From Mantamonas sphyraenae (lineage: Eukaryota; CRuMs; Mantamonadidae), in contig JAPMXV010000015.1 in NCBI GenBank assembly GCA_026936335.1, positions 124,001 through 188,000 on the forward strand: a stretch of 64,000 nt of DNA, in the 5' to 3' direction. The position numbers and the translations under genes are program-made. The notes under the pieces are model-generated. The model saw nothing but the letters and a program-made list of their open reading frames with translations, ran no database searches and had not been told where the DNA came from. Of this stretch, positions 52,221-61,106 are shown in pieces (position 1 is the stretch's first letter; each line of letters begins with the position of its first letter).

Positions 52221-55200
52221 TTATTTCTTCTTCTTCTTCTCCGGGTGGGCAAGAATGTGCACGGCAAAGTTAATCTGGGTGGCCTTTGTGTCCAGCGACT
52301 CAAAGATGAGGGTGCGGAACATGTCCACAGCCTCTTCTTCGCTCACCTCGAGGGCAAACGCGTCGCGGAGGTAGTCGATGTCGTCGGCGGTCTGCAGCTC
52401 GGGAATGCCTGTGCTGAGCATCATGGCAAACAAGTTGATAAACAGCTGGGCATGCGAGCGCAGGATGGCGTACGCTTTGCACGCCGTGGACACAAATTTC
52501 ATGAACGTCGGGCTCTCGCGGCCGCCCATGACGTAGGCAAACTCGGGCGTGAGCACAAAGGGGGCCTTTTCGCGTTTGTAGATCCAGAACGTTTTGAAAT
52601 TGCCCAGGAAGTGGCCAAAGTCGATGTGGAAGAGGTGACCCAGGCGCGTGATCATGATGTTGTCGTTGTGCCTGTCGCCAATGCCCAGCACGTACGTGGC
52701 GACACAGTAGCCGGCCAGACTCAGGGTGAACGAGTTGACAGCCTTCATGTACGCGTCGTCACTGGGGTTGTTCTCACGTAGCCACTGAGCCAGCGGCGTG
52801 GACTTGAATGCCGCCGTTGCGCCGCCGGCTGCCTTTTGGATGTTGGAAATCGTGTCCGAGTTCTCCACCACCTCGATGAAGCCGATTTCGTCGCCCGTTG
52901 CCACGCAGCCGTAGGGGCTGAGCTGCAGGTCAAGACCCTCGTTCTTCCAAATGTCGTCCATGATGTTGAGCATCTGCAGGGTGAGCAGATCCTGGCGCAG
53001 GTCGTCGCCGCTCTTGAAGAGCACGCGGATCGGCGAGCCGTTCTCGTCGGCGTTCTTGAACACCAACCACAGCGGCTTTTTGGCACTGTCCATGATCTTT
53101 GTCTTTTCCACCAGCAAGCCACTGCACACCATGGACGGATTGAGCGGGATCTGGAAGCGAGGAGGAAACGTGATTTTCTGCAGCTCGGCCTGCAGCACGG
53201 GCATGCGTTCATCCTTGGGCGCTGCCTTCATGGCAGTGGCTGCGTAATGCAGGCGCTTGCACAGCTCGTTCTGTTGGATGAGCTGTGCCCTGTGCTCCCC
53301 ACAGCCTCGCAGGTAGGCCTCGAGCAGAAGGCCATACCGTTCGCTGATTTCCGGTACATGCATCTCCGACTGCAGGTGCCAAAACAGTCGCTGACCAATC
53401 TTCATGCGGTTTTGCAGAGCGCGCCTCAGCAGGAAGCAGGCAAGGGCGCTGTCGTGGAAGGCCTCGTACTTGAGAGCCTGGATGAGCTGGAGCAGATAGC
53501 TGGCCAGCTCGTGGTCGGTGAGCTCCTCCAGGTACTCGACGGCATACTCGCGCACGACGCTGTCGGGAAACTTTGCGTCCAGGAGCTCCAAGGCATATTC
53601 GGGCGACGGCGGCGCCCACAGGGTGAGGAGGCGATAGGCCTCGGCCACCTCACGTGGATCCACCCAGCTGACACTGAGAAGGAACTTGGCCAGCAAGCGC
53701 GGTTCGCGTGTGTTGTAGTCGCGCGTCTCGTACAGGATGCGCTTCTGGTCGTACGAAAGGCGGTACAGCGGATCGGTGCTTGCCAGGTATTGCAGTTCCT
53801 TCTGTTCGATACGTGTGGGCGCGCGTGCGGGCTCCACCTCGAGCATGTCCTCCTCCGACAGCGTGGTGAACAGGACGGGTCGTGCAAAACGCTGGAATTC
53901 GATGTACAGCTCGGGGGGATTGCTTGTGCGCACGTTGGGCACACACGTGCCGATGGGGTTGGCCTCCTCGTCGGGCCACAGCTTGAGTGCACGCTTGCCC
54001 GTTTGCAAGTGGTGGTTGGCATCGACTAGATGGCAGTTGACCCATCCCACGGGCGTGGGCTCTTCTTTGGGCAGCTGCGAATAGACCGTGAGACAGATGC
54101 GTGTGCTCTGGTGCAGGTGGCACAGCAGCTGGTAGGTGCGAATGGTTTCGTTGAAGATCACATCGGTGGCGTAGGGCACCTTGCGGGTGAACATGAGCTG
54201 GTCGATGTTCTTGCCTCCGTAGTACAATCCCATCGTCACAAACATGGACGGCGCATCCACGGGCTCATCAAAGAACGCAGGCATGTTCTTCTTCACATGC
54301 TTCTCCGCCTTGTGATGCTTGTCCTTGGCACGCGCGGCCTCGCGCTCCTTGGCACTCGGCGGCACCGTAGGCAGGTTCCACGTGCCCAGGATGGTCAGCT
54401 GGAAGAACTGCGACATGTCCAGGTTGGTGAAGTATTGCACGTCCTTGATGCGGGTGTCGTAGATGCTGGAACACTGCTCTTGCTTCTGCATCTCCATCTC
54501 TTGGGAGACTGTCAGACGCAGATCCAGCTGCTGCTGCTGTTCGCGCGCGTCCGCCACCCCGTCCTCCTCCTCCATGTTGGAGGAAGACGACGAGGAGGAG
54601 GAGGAGGAGGAGGAGGAGGAAGAAGAAGAGGATGATGATCCGATGCTGGGGCGCACGGGGTTGTCAAACATGTCCACGAGGTCCGGGCGCGACCAGATAC
54701 GGTCGCCCTTGACAATGACAAGTTCGATGCGACGGCGCTTGCTGATGCACTCGCGCACGTACTCGACCTGGATGAGCTTGGGGTTGTCAAAGAGGTATTC
54801 TTCGCGGCCGTTGATCTTGAGGATGAAGTAGGAGACGTCCTCGGGATCAAAGTTGCCGTAGTACTTGTCGAGGAACTTGTGCAAGATGTCGTTGGCGCGG
54901 TCCTCCTCACCGCAGCCGATGGAGCGCTTGACGTTGCCGGCCTGGTAGATGATGCGGACGACAAAGTTTCCTGCAAGCACATCCGTGAGCGGTGCAGTGG
55001 AGATGTGTGCAGGCAGGAGGGCGGTGCGTTCCTCCTGGAAAGGTGCACAATCGGGCAAGACGTCGAGCAGGCGGTTGACAGTGCGTCGAAAGTTGCTCAT
55101 GTCGTTTTCGCCTGTGATGTCATTGCTCCAGCCGATGGGGCGGCCGATGAGGTTGCCGATTTCCAAGCCCATGAGCTTGCTCTGCTTGTCCTTGACCTTG

Positions 55201-57847
55201 CTGCTGCGCACGAGCTCAAAGCTGAGGCGGTAGTTCATGGAGGTGGAGGCGCAGTTGACGGCGTGCAGAGGCACGTGTTCCTTGTAGATGGGCGGACACT
55301 GAGCAGGCTTCAGGTACCAATCCTTCAGTGGACCCAGCTCCTGCACGAGACGCCGTTGCGACGCTGTGCCTGCACCCAGATCAGCAAACAGGTTGCGTTT
55401 GATGTCGGCCACCGTCTGGTCAAAGTTGGCGCGCATGGCAAAGTCTTTGCCTCGCGGCAACTTGACGGGAAACACCATCTCAATGGGTGTGGCCACCTTG
55501 GCCACAATGTCTGTCACTGTCAGTTTGGGTGCGTGCTGCGCCTTTTTGATGATCGCTTGCATCGATTCGTCGCCGTCGCCGTCGCCGTCGCCGTCCACGT
55601 CCATGTCAAAGTCGTCCTGGTCGTGTACAATGGCACTCAGGTCACTCAGATCGCTTGCCATGCTCGCCACGCTGCTGTTGCTGTCTGTGCGTGATGCAAG
55701 GGCGTGTGGCGCGCGGTGGCTCTTGCGCATGCTGTGACCAGAGGAGGAAGGATCGTCTCCTGACGACGATGCAGCCGAAGACGCAGCAGCGGCGGCTGCG
55801 GCTGCAGCGCTGCTTTTGCCACGCGAAGACACACCCATGGCCTTGAGCTGCAGGGGCGAGGCTCCACTGCTGGTAGAGACGGGGCGTGAGAAGCGGGCCG
55901 AGTTGCGGAGGCGCATCGAGCCTGCACGTGACCTGCGCATGGACACCTCCACACCGAGCGAGGAGATGGCACTGACGGGTGCCGGCTGCACCGTCTGTTG
56001 ATCCGCCGCAGAGGCAGGCTCGTGCTGTTGGTTGGATGTGGTCTGAGCGGCTGTGTCCGAGTCGTGGGCGTTGTTTGTGTGCAAACCGGACGGACGTGCG
56101 GGGCCGATGCGTGCCGACCGACGCTGGGCGGCAATGGACGAGCCACGTGCACGTGTACCCAGGACACCGTCATGCGGATCAAAAGACCCTAGGCCACGCT
56201 GTTGTTGTGTACGTTGCTGCTGTGCCTGGAGTGCCTGCATGCGCGCTTGCTTCTCTTTGTCTTCTTGCACCTCCAATTGGGGGATTTCCAGGTTCTTCAG
56301 GCACGATTCGACACGCAGGGCGGAAAACAGGGTTGCGTCTGCGTCGAGGGGCGCGTCGGCATCCTCGGCTGCGATGTTGCCTCCGCGCAGCGCCTGCAGC
56401 AAGGTTTCCAGATTTGCTTCCAACTGAGATTGAAACTCCGAGGCAGTTACCGCCGGGTTGTCGCAGTGGATGACCACAGAGGCGTCGCCGACGGTGACCT
56501 GGATGGGGAAAGAGCGTGTCTTTGTGCTGCTGCCACTCTCGCCGCCCTGATCGTTGTTGCTGGGCGGCGGACTGCTGCGGTCGGTCAGCGGCTCCTTGCC
56601 TTTGTTGTTGTTGCTGTTTGAAGAGGAGGGCGATTGCTGTTGCTGGTCGCCTGAGTTGTTGTCGCCGGCGCTCTGTTGCTGAGACACCATGCGGAACACT
56701 TTTGTGCTCGAGCGGTTTCTGCCCATTTCCGTGTGATTTGGGCTTTCCTTTGTCTCTGTAACTGTGGACGCGCTTGTGTGTGACGCGGCCTGTTCTGTGT
56801 GTGCCTGAGCTTCTACTTCTGCTTGGGCTTGGGGTTGGACCTGTGTTGTCGCGGTGGCGTTCGAGGCGGTTGCGTCTTCAGGTTCAATGACAATCTGAAT
56901 ACTGTCGAGGTCCGATGTGTCAACAGTGGTCGATGAGGTGGTGGTTGTGGTGGTTGTGGTGGTAGTGCCTTCGCTTGCTTCGGTTTGCGTTTGCGAGTCT
57001 GCTAGGGCAACGACGGATGTTGTGGTGTGTGAGAAGGGGTGGTTTTCGCTGCTGTTGAGGTCGTTCTTGTCGACGGTGTGTCGCTTGGGGATGGAGTTTG
57101 TGTTGGCTGGGCTGAGCGACTGAAAAGTGCTGGCAAATGCGTTCTGTCGTGTGGTGGAGGAACGTGCGGCACCAAAGACGCTTGCTTTGCGAAGGCTGCG
57201 GAGCTTCTGCTTGGCTCGTGCAAACTTCTTCTTGCTGGTGATGCTCAGGGGCTGGCGAACAAGGAGCTGGACTGTGTCCTGCTGTTCGATGGCTTTGCTG
57301 ATGTACGGGTGGGCTTTGCTAAACTTGATGAAATCCACCTCGAGCGCTTCGTTGCGCTGTGGGCCAATCGGTGTCAGCATCCAGTGCGGGACATATATGG
57401 GGACGCGGAGCAGATGGAAACGCACCTGGGCAAGGCACAAAGTGGCCTGCGCGCGGCTCTCTGCGTCGGGAAGGGTTGCTTTGAAAACCTGGGCCTGGGC
57501 AGGAAAAAACGCAAGGTGGGCGGAGAGGGTCAGCGCAAGGAAGGTGGACGCAAAGGAAGCACAGGGCGCACACAAGGGAACAGAACGCACCTTGACTTGA
57601 TCGACTGTGAATCGGATAGGGAATTCAAACAGAAAAGTTTCTTGAGTTTCTTCGAGAACGACCTGTGTGGAGCAAAAGGGCAGCGACGGGGAGCTTGGGT
57701 CAGCCCAAGGGGGGATTTCACCGCAGTTTGTGGGAGGGCACGGGACACGTTTTGCACACAGAGGCAGACTGTGGTGATGGTGGTGGTGGTGGTGCATGGG
57801 AAGGGCGTTGCCAGAAAACATACTTCGGTTTGGATCTTTTTGCTCAT
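52221..57847 (-). CDS. Class I-type phosphatidylinositol 3-kinase catalytic subunit with long N-terminus
   Basis: Phosphorylates phosphoinositides at the 3-position in Ras/receptor signalling. Exon 1 is 24 nt (57847-57824, MSKKIQTE), exon 2 is 57662-57591 and exon 3 runs from about 57488 to 52221; about 1,787 aa. The first exons encode a ubiquitin-like segment (FLFEFPIRFTVDQVK). Residues ~120-640 are low-complexity Ser/Gln/Thr-rich. From ~690: a second p85B/ABD-like segment (FPVKLPRGKDFAM, QTVADIKRNLFADLG), a Ras-binding domain (~865-960), C2 (~1045-1235, with DEPVDAPSMFVTMGLYYGGK), a PIK helical domain (~1250-1430) and the kinase domain. The kinase shows VFKNAD, KSGDDLRQDLLTLQML, GIGDRHNDN and HIDFGHFLG. 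The RBD and ABD-like parts exclude VPS34. The acidic run near 1,080 is a GAG-repeat insert. Exon 3 may start six bases earlier. Confidence 0.92.
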
Positions 57848-58080
57848 GCAGCAGAGTGCAGGAGGACTTGGGATTCAAGGGGGGTCGGGAATGGGTTTGG
57901 AGACCTTGACCTGACCGAGAGAAGAGAAAGGATTGGAAACGAAAGGCGAGGCTTGCAGAGACGAACAGATGGAGCAGCCAAGCCAAAAAGGGGGGGGGGG
58001 AAGAGAAGTGTTGTGTGTTGCGCCACCAGGAAAGGATGGCGAGCGCAGCGCGGGGGGAGGCAGGGAGAGACAGGTCGACG

Positions 58081-59617
58081 ATGCAGAGCGCGCGTGAGAC
58101 GTCCAGGATTGGATATGACAAAGCAGACTTTCCCATTGCGTGCGAAAACTGCCTGGGCGACAATCCGTACATGCGGATGACCAAGAAGGACCTGGCACAG
58201 GAGTGCCACGTGTGCCAGCGTCCCATGACGGTGTTTCGCTGGAAGGCAGGCACCAATGGACGCACAAAGAAGACGGTGATCTGCCAGCAGTGTGCCAAAC
58301 TCAAGAACGTGTGTCAGGTTTGCCTGTTGGATCTCCAATTTAGTACGTCGAGGGTCAGAGAGGTCACGGGGAAGCGAGGATGGATGTCAACGGGGAAGGG
58401 CGCGCCAAACGGAGCGGGACACGGGACACACACACGGACACACAGCAACTGACACGATCCTTTGTTTCATCCACAGACGTGCCTGTACAGGTCCGCGACA
58501 CTGCGTTGGGCATTGATTCGGGCGACGTGCCCGTTTCTGCGGTGAACAGGGAGTACTACGCACAGATGGCGGACAGGCGCATGGCCCAGAGTGGCGGGGG
58601 AAACGCGTTTGCTGAGATCGACATGGCCGCCGCAGCACAGAATCTGATGCAATACCATCAGGAGAGTGACGGGTCGGGTATGACAGGTGGTGGAAAGATG
58701 CGTGGGGGCAACAGTAGGTTGACGGAAGCAGGGGCACCGGTGCCAAAGGCGCAGATTCCGTGGGGGAGGGTGGGTTGGAAGGAGACTGACACCGGAGGAT
58801 GGCATGCATGACAAACACATCAGACATCATGAACAGAATCAACAACCAGAAGCCGTACTACGGTCGCAACCGAACCAAGCTGTGTTCGTTCTTCCTGAAG
58901 GGAGAGTGCAACCGTGGAGAGATGTGCCCGTACCGACACGAGGTGCCCGAGAACGTGGACGAGGAGTTGGCCCACCAAAACATCAAAGACCGTTACTACG
59001 GCCAAAACGACCCTGTGGCGAAGAAGATGCTGAACCGGCTGACAGGCAAGGGGAAGGCAGGCAAGCTGCCGCCACCGGAAGACACGATGATCACCACACT
59101 GTTTGTGGGAGGCATTGACGGGTCGATGTCGCAGGCGCAAATCTTGGAGGTGTTTGCGGCGTACGGGGTCGTGGAGGATGTGCATGTGGTGTACAACAAG
59201 AGTTGTGCGTTTGTCAAGTTTGCCTCACGGGAGAACGCCGAGGCGGCGGCTGAGGCGCTGTACGGCACGCTGGCCATCAACGGGGTCAATCTGCGCCTGG
59301 CATGGGGCAAGCCACGTGCAAAGAACTATGGCAGCAAGGCGGTGGCCAAGGCACAGGCAGATGCAGACACTGGGGACGACGGCGAACAGGTACAGCAGAG
59401 CTACTATGCCAAACCTAGTAGCAGTAGCAGCAGTAGTAGCAGTAGTAGTAGCAGTAGTAGTAGCAGTAGCAGTAGTAGTGCCCTGCTGGCAGGTGTGGGT
59501 GGATACGGAGAGCAACAATACCCGAGCATGGATCCGTACCAGCAGGGAGGGGCCAAGAACAACGAGAGATCCAACAGCGAGGCGTATCCAGACACAGAGG
59601 GGCAATTCACTGCATAA
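58081..59617 (+). CDS. RBM22: Pre-mRNA splicing factor RBM22 (Cwc2/Ecm2-like)
   Basis: Spliceosomal protein contacting U6 snRNA and the intron in the active site. Three exons: 58081-58342, 58477-58713 and 58824-59617; introns gtacgt...cacag and gtaggt...tcag; 430 aa. The N-terminal zinc-binding region matches RBM22 closely: ADFPIACENCLGDNPYMRMT, ECHVCQRPMTVFRW and CAKLKNVCQVCLLDL. The junctions rebuild DLQFNVPVQVRD. A CCCH finger (LCSFFLKGECNRGEMCPYRH) and NIKDRYYGQNDPVA precede an RRM (TTLFVGGIDGSMSQAQILEV, CAFVKFASRENAEAAAEALY). The C-terminus has a 21-residue serine run instead of the proline-rich tail of animals. Start chosen at 58081; an in-frame ATG at 58036 would add 15 residues. Confidence 0.96.
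59417..59479. repeat. AGT/AGC microsatellite encoding 21 serines
   Basis: A 63-nt run of AGT and AGC codons in the C-terminal tail of RBM22, encoding an uninterrupted serine tract. Likely length-variable between strains. Confidence 0.95.
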
Positions 59618-59638
59618 AGAATCCTTGTGTATTGCGGC

Positions 59639-61027
59639 CTACGTGCCGGGCATCTTGAGCATAAAGGTGTACTGCATGTTGGTGAACTCACCAAAGCCAT
59701 CCTCGATCTGGGTGGGCGGGATGACGCCCGATTGCACGAGTTGGACAAAGTCGAGCACCTCCTGCAGGGCCGACACATCCAGGTTGCTCTCCACATGACC
59801 GCAGGACAGCTTGATGGAGCCGTCGTGGCCCATCTCCTGTTTCTCCAGCACAGGGGTGTCGTAGGCAGAAGTGGACACGGAGGAGACACCGCCCGTGTTG
59901 CCTTGGTTTGAGGGAGGGAACATGTCCTTGACGTCGGAGCCGCTGAAGAAGAGGTCGACGGCGGCCCCCAGGTCCCAATCGCAGGTTTGCATGAGGGCAC
60001 GCAGATCCATCTGTGTCTTGAGGGTTTGAAAGTCCATACCCAACATGTTGCACAGTTCCATCTGCATTTTCGTCTGCTCGCCCTTAGTCAGGGATTCGGT
60101 TGTTTCGAGGGGAACTCCGGCCGCGTCGACGGAAGGCCCCTCGGGCGGATTGCTGCTCTCCTGACTCTCGGAAGGCATGCCCTCGTCTGTACTGTCATCT
60201 TTAGGAGGCTCTTCCTTCTGTGTTTCGTCCACTGTGTCCTCCTGTGGTTCGGGTTCGTCGACGGCAAGTGGGGTGGGAGTCCACTCGTCGTCCTGAGCTG
60301 CGGCGGTGGTGAAATCAATCATCTTTTGCACGCTTTCGAGGAAGGATTCCACAGAGCTGCCAATGCAGTCGAGATGGACGACAGTGAATGGGTCTTGAGG
60401 GCAGAAGGGCCAGTGGGAGGAAGGGATGGGGAATTCTGTGTCAGGAACAGCTGCAGATGGAAGCGGGAACGGCACTGAGGGCAATGGCCATTGCGTACAA
60501 AGGGTGTCGCCCACAAAGAGTCTACGGTCACGGTGGTCAAACAGGGCAATACTGTCGCTTGTGTGGCCGGGGGTAAAGAGAACCTCGAGGCTGAGTGCTT
60601 TGGTCTGGTTTTGGTCGTCAAGGAAGAGGAGGTCGCCCTCGTTGAGCCAACGGGTGACGGTAAAGGGCTTTGTGGCACAATTGTGGGCCATGCACAGAGA
60701 GGTGACTTCCCAGTTGTCGGTAAACTTGCGGTCGCCCTCACCCATGCACAGATCGAGGACGCCGTCGCTGTTGTCACCACAAAACTCGTGGTTGCAACCC
60801 ACGTGGTCAAAGTGCACATGTGTGCTGACCACAAGGTAGGGAAGGCCCTTTGGGTTGAGGGCCTTGTCGACAAAGGCGCGGTAGCTTGTTTTTCCCGTTC
60901 CCGTGTCGATCAGGATCAGCTTGTCCGCACCCTCCACCACGTACAGGAAGGGATACTGACCATACGGATCGTCTTCCACCACGCGCCACGTCGTGTTTGA
61001 GATCTGTTCGGCGTTGAACTTGGACAT
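59639..61027 (-). CDS. Metallo-beta-lactamase-fold hydrolase with UBA-like C-terminal region
   Basis: Intronless, 462 aa. The N-terminal MBL domain shows VSTHVHFDHVGCNHEF (HxHxDH metal-binding motif), a later AHN, LFTPGHTSDSIALFDHRDRR with the third histidine, LFVGDTL with the bridging aspartate, and TVVHLDC. Spacing resembles glyoxalase II-like and MBLAC2-like hydrolases, so a thioester or related hydrolase is plausible but the substrate is unknown. After an acidic Glu/Pro/Ser linker (~255-320) comes a UBA-like segment (LGMDFQTL, then LRALMQTCDWDLGAAVDLFF), then a further conserved-looking C-terminal region. The link of an MBL hydrolase to a ubiquitin-binding-type module is unusual. The start at 61027 is the first ATG. 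The stop is 21 bp from the RBM22 stop. Confidence 0.85.
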   Translation of the reverse strand: MSKFNAEQISNTTWRVVEDDPYGQYPFLYVVEGADKLILIDTGTGKTSYRAFVDKALNPKGLPYLVVSTHVHFDHVGCNHEFCGDNSDGVLDLCMGEGDRKFTDNWEVTSLCMAHNCATKPFTVTRWLNEGDLLFLDDQNQTKALSLEVLFTPGHTSDSIALFDHRDRRLFVGDTLCTQWPLPSVPFPLPSAAVPDTEFPIPSSHWPFCPQDPFTVVHLDCIGSSVESFLESVQKMIDFTTAAAQDDEWTPTPLAVDEPEPQEDTVDETQKEEPPKDDSTDEGMPSESQESSNPPEGPSVDAAGVPLETTESLTKGEQTKMQMELCNMLGMDFQTLKTQMDLRALMQTCDWDLGAAVDLFFSGSDVKDMFPPSNQGNTGGVSSVSTSAYDTPVLEKQEMGHDGSIKLSCGHVESNLDVSALQEVLDFVQLVQSGVIPPTQIEDGFGEFTNMQYTFMLKMPGT

Positions 61028-61106
61028 GGTCGAATGGGATGCGCGCGCCAGTGCACACTTTCCCTCAGGAAAACCCCCAAAACCAACCCCCCAAACCCCC
61101 TTTTCA

